Shown here piece by piece: positions 35,916 through 45,432 of a stretch of DNA of 51,866 nt (positions are counted from its first letter, which is position 1; every line of letters starts with the position of its first letter). Under the pieces are notes generated by a model, which was not told where the DNA came from, ran no database searches, and saw only the letters and a program-made list of their open reading frames with translations. Position numbers and translations under genes: made by a program. The DNA comes from Pseudooceanicola sp. HF7 (GTDB lineage: Bacteria > Pseudomonadota > Alphaproteobacteria > Rhodobacterales > Rhodobacteraceae): NCBI RefSeq assembly GCF_011806405.1, contig NZ_JAATOW010000031.1, positions 1-51,866 on the forward strand. The letters are read 5' to 3'.

Positions 35916-36818
35916 TCAGGCCGTCAGGCCCTCGGGTTCGGCAAGCCCGTTGGCGCGGCAACAGGCGGTCAGCGTATTGGCCAGCAGGCAGGCGATGGTC
36001 ATCGGCCCCACGCCGCCCGGCACCGGGGTGATGGCACCGGCAACCTCGCGGGCGCTGTCGAAATCCACGTCGCCCACAAGGCGCGTCTTGCCCTCGCCCT
36101 TTTCCGGGGCGGGAATGCGGTTGATGCCCACGTCGATCACCGTCGCGCCGGGCTTGACCCAATCGCCGGGGATCATCTGCGGCCGGCCCACGGCCGCCAC
36201 CAGGATATCGGCACGCCGGCAGACCTCGGCCAGGTCCTGCGTGCGGCTATGCGCGATGGTCACCGTGCAGCTGTCGCCCAGCAGAAGCTGCGCCATCGGC
36301 TTGCCCACGATGTTGGAGCGCCCCACCACCACGGCATTCTTGCCGCTCAGGCTGCCCAGGTGGTCGCGCAGCATCATCAGGCACCCCAGCGGCGTGCAGG
36401 GCACCATGGCCTTCTGCCCCGTGCCCAGCAGCCCGACGTTCAGCACGTGGAAGCCGTCCACGTCCTTGGCCGGATCGATGGCCGCCAGCACCTTGGATTC
36501 ATCCACGTGATCGGGCAGCGGCAGCTGCACCAGGATCCCATGCACCGCCGGATCGCCGTTCAGCTTTTCCACCAGCGCCAGAAGATCGGCCTCCGGGGTG
36601 GTATCGGCCAGCTTGTGCTCGAAAGAGGCCATGCCGGCCTCGATCGTCTGCTTGCCCTTGTTGCGCACGTAGACCTGGCTGGCCGGGTCCTCGCCCACCA
36701 GCACCACTGCAAGGCCGGGGGTGATCCCGTGATCCCGCTTCAACGCCGCCACACCCTTGGCGACCTCGTCACGGACACGGGCGGCGAAAGCTTTTCCATC
36801 GATCAATGTTGCAGTCAT
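35916..36818 (-). CDS. folD: FolD: methylene-THF dehydrogenase / methenyl-THF cyclohydrolase
   Basis: 300 residues. The N-terminal catalytic domain holds the Lys in [14 protein letters not shown] and the QLPLPDH loop. The NADP domain has [11 protein letters not shown] and the C-terminal [14 protein letters not shown]. It interconverts 5,10-methylene-, methenyl- and 10-formyl-THF. It is upstream of purU. The 268-bp gap before the CoA transferase gene contains GC-rich palindromes and presumably its promoter. Confidence 0.96.
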   Translation of the reverse strand: MTATLIDGKAFAARVRDEVAKGVAALKRDHGITPGLAVVLVGEDPASQVYVRNKGKQTIEAGMASFEHKLADTTPEADLLALVEKLNGDPAVHGILVQLPLPDHVDESKVLAAIDPAKDVDGFHVLNVGLLGTGQKAMVPCTPLGCLMMLRDHLGSLSGKNAVVVGRSNIVGKPMAQLLLGDSCTVTIAHSRTQDLAEVCRRADILVAAVGRPQMIPGDWVKPGATVIDVGINRIPAPEKGEGKTRLVGDVDFDSAREVAGAITPVPGGVGPMTIACLLANTLTACCRANGLAEPEGLTA

Positions 36819-37086
36819 CTTGTCCTCGGCTCTCCATCCAACAGGCCGCCCTCGCGTACCGGAAAATCCTCCGAAGCGACAGGGGCGCGCATCGCCGGTG
36901 ACGACCTCTTTGCGTCCAAGACCGGCGCGCGGCCGGCCAGAGGGCGCGCTTGGGCACGAAAATTTCCGAAAGGGAACGCGGCGGGGCAGGCCCCGGCCCC
37001 GCTCTGATCAGCATGCGGGCGCAAGCGCATGGGGGCCAGGCCCCCGGGGAGTCGCCCGCAAAGCCCCGCCTCAGGACGAACCCGGC

Positions 37087-38238
37087 TCAGCTGTCGTCGG
37101 AAAAACCCCAGTGCCCCGCGCCAAGCGCCGGACCCGCCTTGTCCAGCGCCAGGGGCGAGCGCGAGAACTGGATCGGCGTGCGCACCCCGGCAATCCCTTC
37201 GGGCGCGATCTGCATGCCCCGCGCCAGGACCTGGGGATCGGACAGCGCCTCTGCCACGGTGTTGATCGGGCCACCCGGCACACCGGCACGCTCAAGCCCC
37301 GCGATCAGCTCCGCCTTGGTCAGCTGCGCGGTCTTCTCCGCGATCATCGGGCACAGCACATCCCGGTTGGCCACCCGCGCGGGGTTGGTGGCGTAGGCGG
37401 GATCCTCCGGCAGGTCCACCAGTCCCAGAAGGCCGCACAGCCCGGCGAACTGGCGGTCATTGCCGCAGGCCACGATCAGGTGGCCGTCGCTGGCCGGAAA
37501 GACCTGGTAGGGCACGATATTGGGATGGGCATTGCCCAGGCGCGTCGGGTTGCCCCCGCCCAGCAGGAAGTTCATCGCCTGGTTGGCCAGCACCCCCACG
37601 CCACTGTCCAGCAAGGACAGGTCCACGTGCTGCCCCCTGCCGGAGCGCGCCCGCTCCGCCAGCGCCGCCTGCACGCCGATGACCCCGTAAAGCCCGGTGA
37701 AGATGTCGATCCAGGCCACGCCGATCTTCTGCGGCTCGCCCTCCGGATCGCCGGTCAGATCCATGATGCCACTCATCCCCTGGATCAGGAAATCGTAGCC
37801 TGGCTGCGCGGCGCGCGGCCCCGCCTGGCCGAAGCCGGTGATGCTGGCATAGACCAGCCGCGGATTGACCTCGGCCAGGCTCTCGTAATCCAGCCCGAAC
37901 TTCTTCAGCCCGCCCAGCTTGAAATTCTCGATCACCACGTCGGCCTCGGCGATCAGCGCCTTGACCTTCGCCAGGTCCTCCGCATCCCCGAAATCGCAGA
38001 TGACAGAGCTCTTGCCCCGGTTCGCCGCGTGGAAATAGGCCGCCACCGTCTCCGTGCCGCCCTTGCCGTCGGGCCGGGTGATGAAGGGCGGGCCCCACTT
38101 GCGGGTATCGTCCCCCGCCGGGCTCTCCACCTTGATGACCTCGGCCCCCAGGTCCGCCAGAACCTGGCCCAGCCAGGGCCCGGCCAGGATCCGTGCCAGT
38201 TCGACCACCTTCAAACCCTTCAGCGGAGCCTCTGCCAT
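37087..38238 (-). CDS. CaiB/BaiF (class III) CoA transferase
   Basis: 383 residues from ATG 38238, with AGGAC upstream; the longer in-frame extension lacks family sequence. The N-terminal run LKGLKVVELARILAGPWLGQVLADLGAEVIKVE is diagnostic. The catalytic Asp should be one of those in GRGQHVDLSLLDSGV. It moves CoA between an acyl-CoA and a free acid; the substrate cannot be read from the sequence and no acyl-CoA genes flank it. It lies 241 bp after the small monooxygenase-fold gene, with a hairpin between. Confidence 0.92.
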   Translation of the reverse strand: MAEAPLKGLKVVELARILAGPWLGQVLADLGAEVIKVESPAGDDTRKWGPPFITRPDGKGGTETVAAYFHAANRGKSSVICDFGDAEDLAKVKALIAEADVVIENFKLGGLKKFGLDYESLAEVNPRLVYASITGFGQAGPRAAQPGYDFLIQGMSGIMDLTGDPEGEPQKIGVAWIDIFTGLYGVIGVQAALAERARSGRGQHVDLSLLDSGVGVLANQAMNFLLGGGNPTRLGNAHPNIVPYQVFPASDGHLIVACGNDRQFAGLCGLLGLVDLPEDPAYATNPARVANRDVLCPMIAEKTAQLTKAELIAGLERAGVPGGPINTVAEALSDPQVLARGMQIAPEGIAGVRTPIQFSRSPLALDKAGPALGAGHWGFSDDS

Positions 38239-38424
38239 CGTCCTGCCTTTCTTCTTGCCCGAAAACTCCGGGGTGAATGGAGCCTCCGGCTCCAGAGGGG
38301 CAGCGCCCCTCCTACCCGTTATCCTCATACCTACAGGGCCGATCCGGGGATTTATAACAAGAAATCATCATCGCTTCATGCGCGCTGCGCATCACCCGGG
38401 CCAAAACCCCGCCCAGAACGCGAA

Positions 38425-38450
38425 CGCCGCCCCCGAATGCAGGGGCGGCG
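38425..38450 (-). terminator. Terminator-like hairpin between the small monooxygenase-fold gene and the CoA transferase gene
   Basis: CGCCGCCCC (38425-38433) pairs perfectly with GGGGCGGCG (38442-38450) around 8 bases. There is only a weak U-run on the minus side, so I call it terminator-like. Confidence 0.5.
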
Positions 38451-38479
38451 CATGAGCAGCATCAGCGCATGAGGGGCGC

Positions 38480-38785
38480 TCAGCCCCCGAAGCCCTCCAC
38501 CACGGCCTCGGAATGGTCGACGCTGGGCGTCTCGGCAAAGAAGGGGCCGGCCAGCGCGCGCCAGTCCTGGAACCCCTGGCTTTCGCGGAAGGTCACCGTA
38601 TGGGCCTCCAGCGTTTCCCAGAGCACGATCAGCCGGTACATGCCCGGGGTTTCGATCACCTTTTCCAGCCGCATCGCCTTGCAGCCCTCTGCCGCCTGGA
38701 AGATCGGGACGGCCTTTTCCACCGCCGCCAGGAAATCGGCCTCCTTGGCGGGGTCGATGGTCAGTTGCGCAACTTCTCGGATCAT
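38480..38785 (-). CDS. Antibiotic biosynthesis monooxygenase (ABM) domain protein
   Basis: 101 residues, a single dimeric alpha/beta ferredoxin-like ABM domain: REVAQLTIDPAKEADFLAAVEKAVPIF and YRLIVLWETLEAHTVTFRESQGFQDW. Members of this size include LsrG-like enzymes, quinol monooxygenases and proteins of unknown function. No catalytic residues are fixed across the family, so the reaction is open. It is a single gene ahead of the CoA transferase. Confidence 0.85.
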   Translation of the reverse strand: MIREVAQLTIDPAKEADFLAAVEKAVPIFQAAEGCKAMRLEKVIETPGMYRLIVLWETLEAHTVTFRESQGFQDWRALAGPFFAETPSVDHSEAVVEGFGG

Positions 38786-39211
38786 GTGTCAGCCTTCGCA
38801 AGAATTCAGGTCCGGACCGAAGCCGCAGGAGGGGCGGAATTGCCTGCCGGCCCCGCCCTTCCGCTCCTGTCCGCAGGCGATATGCTGGCATGAACCGGCG
38901 GCCGCCGCCACCGGGCGGGGGGCGGAAAATCGGAAGTTTTCGCGCTCATTCGCAGGAAGGTGAAGACAGGCGCTACCCTTCCGGGAAAACGCCCTATATC
39001 AAGCCCTAACCAAAGGGGTTTCCCGACCCCGCGGTTTCTCAATCGGCGCCGTCTCCCATTCCCGGGGGCGGCGCTTTTGCTTGGGCGGCCCCGCCCACCC
39101 AAACACCCCCGAAACACCTCTTGTCTCCCGGCGTCCAAGGCGTGATCCTGTGCCCTTAGGCATTGCTCACCCAAGGGCCATGGGCCCCAGACCCAGGGGA
39201 TTCGACCCGTC
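38786..39211. other. Non-coding gap before lhgO
   Basis: 426 bp between divergent genes. The left part should contain the promoter of the small monooxygenase-fold gene. The right part carries two hairpins, the second a good plus-strand terminator (39046-39078), which marks either a small RNA or an attenuator. The remaining sequence has no coding character that I can defend. Confidence 0.6.
39007..39078 (+). ncRNA. Candidate small RNA or lhgO leader attenuator
   Basis: A hairpin GGGGU/ACCCC (39015-39019 with 39026-39030, six-base loop) is followed by a 15-base linker and an 11-bp stem (39046-39056 with 39064-39074) ending in UUUU. A weak TATATC box lies at 38995-39000. No plus-strand gene precedes it, so the terminator must belong to its own transcript or to the lhgO leader. 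The 5' end is a guess. Confidence 0.4.
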
Positions 39212-40408
39212 ATGATCCACGATTACTGCGTCATCGGCGGCGGCATCGTCGGCCTGGCCACCGCCCGCGCCCTGCTGCAACGCCAGCCCGGCGCCAGCCT
39301 TGTCCTGCTGGAAAAGGAAGAGGACCTGGGCCGCCACCAGACCGGGCATAATTCCGGCGTGATCCATTCCGGCATCTACTACGCCCCCGGCTCCTTCAAG
39401 GCGAAGCTCTGCCGCGAAGGCTGCGTGCGCACCAAGGAATTCTGCCAGCAGCACGGCATTCCCTACGAGGAACGCGGCAAGATGATCGTCGCCACCCGCC
39501 CGGACGAGATCCCCCGCCTCGACGCGCTGCATGGCCGCGCCGGCGAAAACGGCATCACGGCAGAGCTCATCCCCGGCGAAGAGGTCATGCGCCGCGAACC
39601 CAACATCACCGCGCTCAAGGGCATCTACGTGCCCGAGGCCGCCATCGTCAGCTACACCCGGATCCTTGAGGCCCTGGCACAGGAGCTGACCGACCAGGGG
39701 GCAGAGATCCGTTATGCCACCGCGCCGGACAGCATCCGCGAAAGCGGCGAGCATGTCACGATCAGCACCACCACCGGCACCACGGTGCAGGCCCGCCGGC
39801 TGGTGGCCTGCGCCGGGCTGCAATCGGACCGGGTGGCGAAGATGGCGGGGATCGACCTCGACCTGCGGATCGTGCCCTTCCGCGGCGAATACTACCGCCT
39901 GGCGCCGGCCCGCAACGGGGTGGTCAACGCCATGATCTACCCGGTGCCTGAACCCGGGCTGCCCTTCCTGGGCACCCACCTGACGCCGATGATCGACGGC
40001 TCCGTCACCGTGGGGCCAAATGCCATGCTGGGCCTGGCGCGCGAAGGCTACCCGAAGTTCTCGCTCAACCTGCGCGACACGCTGGAGATGGCCGCCTTCC
40101 CCGGCTTCTGGAAATCCATCTTCCAGTTCATCAGGCCCGGACTGAACGAGCTGGGCAATTCCCTGTTCAAGTCCCGCTATCTTGAGGAATGCCGCCGCTA
40201 CTGCCCGGAGCTGACGCTGGCGGACCTGACCCCGATGACCTGCGGCATCCGCGCCCAGGCGGTGATGGCCGATGGCACCATGCAGCAGGATTTCGTCTTC
40301 CGCACGACGCCGCGCATGGTCCATGTCTGCAACGCCCCCTCGCCGGCGGCCACCTCTGCCCTGCCGATCGGGGATCTGGTGGCGGACAAGGTGCTGTCCC
40401 CCGCCTGA
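39212..40408 (+). CDS. lhgO: LhgO: L-2-hydroxyglutarate oxidase/dehydrogenase
   Basis: 398 residues, DAO-type FAD enzyme. GGGIVG at 9-14 is the FAD-binding loop. Family motifs are RHQTGHNSGVIHSGIYY near residue 45 and FRGEYYRL near 225; the C-terminal run is GIRAQAVMADGTMQQDFVF. It oxidises L-2-hydroxyglutarate to 2-oxoglutarate at the membrane, passing electrons to quinone in E. coli. It ends convergent to gltB, whose product uses 2-oxoglutarate; this is a metabolic link, not proof of co-regulation. Confidence 0.95.
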   Translation: MIHDYCVIGGGIVGLATARALLQRQPGASLVLLEKEEDLGRHQTGHNSGVIHSGIYYAPGSFKAKLCREGCVRTKEFCQQHGIPYEERGKMIVATRPDEIPRLDALHGRAGENGITAELIPGEEVMRREPNITALKGIYVPEAAIVSYTRILEALAQELTDQGAEIRYATAPDSIRESGEHVTISTTTGTTVQARRLVACAGLQSDRVAKMAGIDLDLRIVPFRGEYYRLAPARNGVVNAMIYPVPEPGLPFLGTHLTPMIDGSVTVGPNAMLGLAREGYPKFSLNLRDTLEMAAFPGFWKSIFQFIRPGLNELGNSLFKSRYLEECRRYCPELTLADLTPMTCGIRAQAVMADGTMQQDFVFRTTPRMVHVCNAPSPAATSALPIGDLVADKVLSPA

Positions 40409-40417
40409 CGCGAGCGG

Positions 40418-40452
40418 ACGGGCGGGCGCCCCATTTAGGGCCCCCCGCCCGT
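40418..40452. terminator. Bidirectional-type terminator between lhgO and gltB
   Basis: ACGGGCGGG (40418-40426) pairs with CCCGCCCGT (40444-40452), and an inner GCCC/GGGC pair (40428-40431 with 40438-40441) closes a 6-base loop. It lies 10 bp after the lhgO stop. Confidence 0.7.
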
Positions 40453-40534
40453 TGTCGGCTGGCGCCTCCCGGACCAGCGGCGCGCTTTGCCCTGCCAAGC
40501 CCCCCCCGATCAGACACCCATGGACCGGAACGCG

Positions 40535-40557
40535 AAAGGGCCCCCGCAGGGACCCTT
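40535..40557 (-). terminator. Terminator-like hairpin after gltB
   Basis: On the minus strand AAGGG-CCC arms (with one bulge) face GGG-CCCTT, followed by UUUCG, 34 bp past the gltB stop. Confidence 0.6.
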
Positions 40558-40591
40558 CCAATTACTTTCGTCAGACTGTCAGCCGGGCAGG

Positions 40592-43500
40592 TTACTCCGC
40601 CGGAACCGCCTGGTCCTCTTCCATGATGGGGTGGGACAGGTTCGGCAGCATTTCCTTCGGGCAGACCTGGACGAAGTTGCCCAGCTCCATGTCCCAATGC
40701 TGCAGGATATCGGCGGCCTTCCGGCTTCCGGTCTCCTCCGCGTGGCGCTCGATCAGCATCTGCAGGTGGCTCACCCAATGGGGCACCGTGACCGGGCAGG
40801 TCACCAGCGTTTCCATGTTCATCATGTCCGCCGTCAGCCCCTCCGGATCATAGAGGTAGGCCATGCCGCCGGTCATCCCCGCGCCGAAGTTCGGCCCGAT
40901 GCTGCCCAGGATCACCGCAACGCCGCCGGTCATGTATTCACACCCGTTGGAGCCGCAGCCCTCAATCACCACCTTCGCGCCCGAGTTGCGGACCGCGAAG
41001 CGCTCGCCCGCGCGGCCGGCGGCAAACAGGTAGCCATCCGTCGCGCCGTAAAGCACCGTGTTGCCGATGATCGTGTTCTCGCTCGCCACCAGGGGCGATG
41101 CCATGGCCGGACGCACGACGACCGTGCCCCCGGACAGGCCCTTGCCGACATAATCGTTCGCCTCGCCCGAAACCTCGATCTTCAGGCCCGGGGCCGCGAA
41201 GGCGCCCAGCGACTGGCCCGCGCTGCCGGTCAGCTTGACCGTCAGGTGATCGGGTTGCAGCGCGTTGCGCATGCCGAAGGCCTGCACGATGTGGCTGGAA
41301 GTGCGCGTGCCCACCGAGCGATGCGTGTTCTGCACCGCGTAGGACAGCTGCATCTTCTCGCCGTCCTTCAGGAAGCGGGCCGCGTCGCGCACGATCTCCA
41401 CGTCCAGGGTGTCGGGCACCGGGTTGCGCGGCTTCAGGCGATCGTAATGGATGTCCTTGGCGCCATCCACGGTGATCAGCAGCGGGTTGAGGTCCAGGTC
41501 ATCCAGGTGCTCTGCGCCACGGGACACCTGGTGCAGCAGATCGGCACGGCCGATCACGTCATCCAGGCTGCGCGCCCCGATGGAGGCCAGGATTTCCCGG
41601 ACTTCCTGCGCATAGAAGGTGATCAGGTTCACGACCTTGTCCGCCGTGCCGGTGAACTTGGCCCGCAGGCGCTCGTCCTGGGTACAGACACCGACCGGGC
41701 AGGTGTTGGACTGGCACTGACGCACCATGATGCAGCCCATGGCGATCAGGGCGGCGGTGCCGATGCCGTATTCCTCGGCGCCCATCATGGCGGCCATGAC
41801 GATGTCACGCCCCGTGCGCAAACCGCCATCGGTCCGCAGGGTGATCCGCTCGCGCAGCTTGTTCATCGCCAGGACCTGGTGGGCCTCTGTCAGGCCCATT
41901 TCCCAGGGCAGACCCGCGAACTTGATCGAAGTCGCGGGCGATGCCCCCGTGCCGCCGTTGTGGCCGGAGATCAGGATGACGTCGGCCTTGGCCTTGGCCA
42001 CACCCGCCGCAATCGTGCCCACGCCGGAGCTGGAGACCAGCTTCACCGTCACCTTCACGGTCGGGTTGATCTGCTTCAGGTCATAGATCAGCTGCGCCAG
42101 ATCCTCGATGGAGTAGATATCGTGGTGCGGCGGCGGGCTGATCAGCGTCACGCCCTTGGTCGAATGGCGCAGCCGGGCAATCAGGTCCGTGACCTTCATC
42201 CCCGGCAACTGTCCGCCCTCGCCGGGCTTGGCGCCCTGGGCGACCTTGATCTCAAGCTCTTCGCACTGGTTCAGGTACTCGGCGGTGACACCGAAGCGGC
42301 CCGAAGCGACCTGCTTGATCTTGGCGCTTGGGTTGTCGCCGTTCGGCTCAGGCACGAAGTGCGCCGGATCCTCGCCGCCCTCGCCGCTGTCGGACTTGGC
42401 GCCGATGCGGTTCATGGCGACGTTCAGCAGCTTGTGCGCCTCGGGCGACAGGGCCCCCAGCGACATGCCCGGCGTCACGAAACGCTTGCGGATGGAGGTG
42501 ATGCTTTCCACCTCGTCGATGTTGATCGCCTTGCCCATCGGCTTGATCGCCAGCAGGTCACGCAGGTGGATCGGCGGGTTCGCCTGCATCCGCGCGCTGA
42601 ACTGCTTCCAGATCTCGAAGGAGCCCCGGTCACAGGCCGCCTGCAGCATGTGCATGGTCTGCGCTTCCCAGGCGTGGGTCTCGCCGCTCTTGCGCGCTTT
42701 GTAGAAGCCGCCGATCGGCATCACGTCCTGGCCCTTCAGCCAGCCAAGCGCGTGGACGCCCTCGACCTTCTTCTGGATGCCGTGGACACCGATCCCGGAA
42801 ATCCGGCTCAGCATGCCGGGGAAATACTCCGCGCACATGGCGCGGCTCAGCCCCACGGCCTCGAAGTTCAGACCACCGCGATAGGAAGAGATCACGGAGA
42901 TCCCCATCTTCGCCATGATCTTCAGCAGACCCTGGTCGATCGCCTCGCGGTAGCGCTTCATGTTGTCGGTCAGGCTGCCGTCCAGCAGCCCGCGCTTGAT
43001 GCGGTCCGCCAGCGTGTCTTCCGCGAGGTAAGCGTTCACGATCGTCGCGCCAGAGGAAATCAGCACCGCGAAGTAATGCGGATCAATGCATTCCGCCGAC
43101 CGCACCCCGATGGAGCAGAAGGTCCGCAGACCCTTCGCCGTCAGCCAGGAGTGCACGGCAGAGGTCGCCAGGATCATCGGCATGCCGACCTTCTCCGGGC
43201 CCTGATGCTGATCGGTCAGCACGATGTGCCCCCCGCCCGAGCGCACGGCATCCTCGGCCTCGGCCTGGATGCGATCCAGCGCTTCCTGCAGCGCGTGATC
43301 ACCGCCACCCACCGGGAAGGTACAATCGATCTCGATCATCTCGGCGTTGAAATGCGTCTTCAGCTCTTCGAACTGGGCATTGCCCACGAAGGGGCTGTCC
43401 AGCACCAGGATCTCCGTCTGGGCGCTGCTTTCATCCAGCACGTTCTTCAGGTTGCCGAACCGGGTCTTCAGGCTCATCACGCGGAATTCGCGCAGGGAGT

Positions 43501-45130
43501 CGATCGGCGGGTTGGTCACCTGGCTGAAGTTCTGACGGAAGAAGTGGCTCAGCGGGCGGTACTTGTTGGACAGCACGGCAGAGGGCGTGTCATCCCCCAT
43601 GGAGGCCAGGGCCTCCTTGCCGTCCTCGGCCATGGGCGCCAGCATGTTCTCGATCTCCTCGATCGAGAAACCAGCCGCGATCTGCCGCTTGCGCAGCTCG
43701 CCGCCTTCGAACAGGGCCTTTTCCTCGACCCCTTCCAGGCTTTCGTCCAGCTCGTTGATCTTGCCGACCCATTCGCCGAAGGGCTGACCGGCGGCCAGCT
43801 TATCCTTGATCTCGGTGTCGTGGTAGAGCTTGCCTTCCTGGGTATCCACGGCCAGCAGCTGGCCCGGGCCAAGCGCGCCCTTTTCGCGCACGGTGCCTTC
43901 GTCCGTCGGCACCATGCCCGCTTCGGAGCCCGCGATCAGCAGGTTGTCACCGGTCACCACGTAGCGCATCGGGCGCAGCCCGTTGCGGTCCGTGCCGGCG
44001 CAGACCCAGCGGCCATCGGTCATCGCCAGGGCGGCGGGGCCGTCCCAGGGTTCCATCACGCCGTTGCAGTAGGAATACATGTCACGCCAGGCCTGCGGCA
44101 GCTCGACCGCCTGCTTGGACCAGGATTCCGGCACCAGCATGGTCTTGGCCATGGGCGCGGAACGGCCCGCGCGCACCAGCACCTCGAACACGGCATCCAG
44201 CGCGGCGGAATCCGAGGACCCGCCGGGAATGATCGGCTTGATGTCTTCAGCCAGGTCGCCAAAGGTGCCGCTCGCCATGCGGATCTCATGGCTTTTCATC
44301 CAGTTGATGTTGCCCTTCAGCGTGTTGATCTCGCCGTTATGAGCCAACATGCGGAACGGCTGGGCCAGCCACCACTGCGGGAAGGTATTGGTGGAATAGC
44401 GCTGGTGATAGAGCGCAAAGGTGCTCTCGAAGCGCTCGTCCATCAGGTCGGGGTAGAAGACCGCGACCTGTTCGGCCAGCATCATGCCCTTGTAGATGAT
44501 CGACCGGCAGGACAGCGAGGCGATGTAAAGCCCGCCGACGTTCTTGGCCAGCGCCGCCTTCTCGATCCGGCGACGGATCACGTAGAGCTCGCGCTCAAAG
44601 GTTTCCTCGTCCACGCCCTTGGAGTTGGAGATGATGATCTGCTCGATCTCCGGACGGGTCGCATTGGCCTTTTCGCCAAGGCATTCGATATCCACCGGCA
44701 CGTGGCGCCAGCCGTAGATGTAATAGCCCATGCGCAGGACTTCGGATTCCACGATGGTCCGGCAGGTTTCCTGGGCCCCGAAATCGGTGCGCGGCAGGAA
44801 GACCTGGCCCACGGCCATCAGCTGGTCTTCGCGCGGTTCGTGGCCGGTGCGGCGCACCTGGTCATAGAAGAAGGGCAGCGGGATCTGCACGTGGATGCCG
44901 GCGCCGTCGCCGGTCTTGCCATCGGCGTCCACCGCGCCGCGGTGCCAGATCGCCTTCAGCGCGGTGATCCCGGCTTCGACAACCTTGCGGCTGGGTTTTC
45001 CGTCGATGGAAACCACAAGCCCCACGCCACAGGACGAATGTTCATGCTCCTCGCGGAACATGCCGTTCTCTTCCATGAACTTGCGCTTGGCTTCCTCGGC
45101 TGCGGCCCAGCTTGCATCGATCTTGGTCAT
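40592..45130 (-). CDS. gltB: GltB: glutamate synthase large subunit
   Basis: 1512 residues from ATG 45130, with AAGGGAG upstream; extensions upstream lack family sequence. C34 in HSSCGVG is the nucleophile of the glutaminase domain, exposed after removal of a propeptide of about 33 residues. Central FMN-barrel motifs include SGHNGGTGASP. The [3Fe-4S] cysteines lie in MGCIMVRQCQSNTCPVGVC, and the C-terminal beta-helix domain ends the protein. With GltD it makes two glutamates from glutamine and 2-oxoglutarate. It is the downstream gene of the pair, 302 bp after gltD. Confidence 0.97.
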   Translation of the reverse strand: MTKIDASWAAAEEAKRKFMEENGMFREEHEHSSCGVGLVVSIDGKPSRKVVEAGITALKAIWHRGAVDADGKTGDGAGIHVQIPLPFFYDQVRRTGHEPREDQLMAVGQVFLPRTDFGAQETCRTIVESEVLRMGYYIYGWRHVPVDIECLGEKANATRPEIEQIIISNSKGVDEETFERELYVIRRRIEKAALAKNVGGLYIASLSCRSIIYKGMMLAEQVAVFYPDLMDERFESTFALYHQRYSTNTFPQWWLAQPFRMLAHNGEINTLKGNINWMKSHEIRMASGTFGDLAEDIKPIIPGGSSDSAALDAVFEVLVRAGRSAPMAKTMLVPESWSKQAVELPQAWRDMYSYCNGVMEPWDGPAALAMTDGRWVCAGTDRNGLRPMRYVVTGDNLLIAGSEAGMVPTDEGTVREKGALGPGQLLAVDTQEGKLYHDTEIKDKLAAGQPFGEWVGKINELDESLEGVEEKALFEGGELRKRQIAAGFSIEEIENMLAPMAEDGKEALASMGDDTPSAVLSNKYRPLSHFFRQNFSQVTNPPIDSLREFRVMSLKTRFGNLKNVLDESSAQTEILVLDSPFVGNAQFEELKTHFNAEMIEIDCTFPVGGGDHALQEALDRIQAEAEDAVRSGGGHIVLTDQHQGPEKVGMPMILATSAVHSWLTAKGLRTFCSIGVRSAECIDPHYFAVLISSGATIVNAYLAEDTLADRIKRGLLDGSLTDNMKRYREAIDQGLLKIMAKMGISVISSYRGGLNFEAVGLSRAMCAEYFPGMLSRISGIGVHGIQKKVEGVHALGWLKGQDVMPIGGFYKARKSGETHAWEAQTMHMLQAACDRGSFEIWKQFSARMQANPPIHLRDLLAIKPMGKAINIDEVESITSIRKRFVTPGMSLGALSPEAHKLLNVAMNRIGAKSDSGEGGEDPAHFVPEPNGDNPSAKIKQVASGRFGVTAEYLNQCEELEIKVAQGAKPGEGGQLPGMKVTDLIARLRHSTKGVTLISPPPHHDIYSIEDLAQLIYDLKQINPTVKVTVKLVSSSGVGTIAAGVAKAKADVILISGHNGGTGASPATSIKFAGLPWEMGLTEAHQVLAMNKLRERITLRTDGGLRTGRDIVMAAMMGAEEYGIGTAALIAMGCIMVRQCQSNTCPVGVCTQDERLRAKFTGTADKVVNLITFYAQEVREILASIGARSLDDVIGRADLLHQVSRGAEHLDDLDLNPLLITVDGAKDIHYDRLKPRNPVPDTLDVEIVRDAARFLKDGEKMQLSYAVQNTHRSVGTRTSSHIVQAFGMRNALQPDHLTVKLTGSAGQSLGAFAAPGLKIEVSGEANDYVGKGLSGGTVVVRPAMASPLVASENTIIGNTVLYGATDGYLFAAGRAGERFAVRNSGAKVVIEGCGSNGCEYMTGGVAVILGSIGPNFGAGMTGGMAYLYDPEGLTADMMNMETLVTCPVTVPHWVSHLQMLIERHAEETGSRKAADILQHWDMELGNFVQVCPKEMLPNLSHPIMEEDQAVPAE

Positions 45131-45432
45131 GTCAGGTCTCCCTTGCCGAAGCGGCGGGCTGTCCGGCAGCCCCGCCCCCTGAGTGTTGAAGTGATCCGGC
45201 ATTTGCCCATGGGGCGCGGCGCAGGACCGCCTGTCTAGGATGAAGTCTTGCGACTTCGTGAATTCTTGCCTGTGGACAGGACAGGGTGGCTGTCCTTTCC
45301 AAATTCTCACCGTTCGCTGCGCACCGACGTGATACCGACGTCAAACCGACATGATACAGACGGGGCACCGATCCGGTTTCGCACCCAGTGCCGGGGGCCC
45401 TTTCGGGGGCCGCTCCGGCGGGGGCCGGGGCC
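45131..45432. other. Non-coding gltD-gltB gap with hairpins and repeat block
   Basis: 302 bp. From the gltB side it holds a GAAGTC-TTGC-GACTTC hairpin (45242-45257), a second hairpin with AGGACAG arms (45278-45284 and 45290-45296), the 48-bp repeat block copy B, and a GGCCC/GGGCC hairpin near 45400 just past gltD. It may be the gltB leader or may hold a separate gltB promoter. Confidence 0.6.
45315..45362. repeat. 48-bp block of 11-bp direct repeats, copy B
   Basis: Matches copy A (34788-34835) at 45 of 48 positions. The repeat units start with CGAC every 11 bp (CGACGTGATAC, CGACGTCAAAC, CGACATGATAC, then a partial). It lies 185 bp upstream of the gltB start. Confidence 0.85.

Noticed and set aside
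36757-38472. A 571-codon plus-strand frame opposite folD and the CoA transferase
   Set aside because: It crosses two real genes and an intergenic gap, which no real gene would do here; composition is of shadow type.
40487-45238. An unbroken plus-strand reading frame of 1583 codons opposite gltB
   Set aside because: It has no recognisable domain, is rich in His, Arg, Gln and Gly as expected from GC-rich antisense frames, and lies exactly over the strongly supported gltB.
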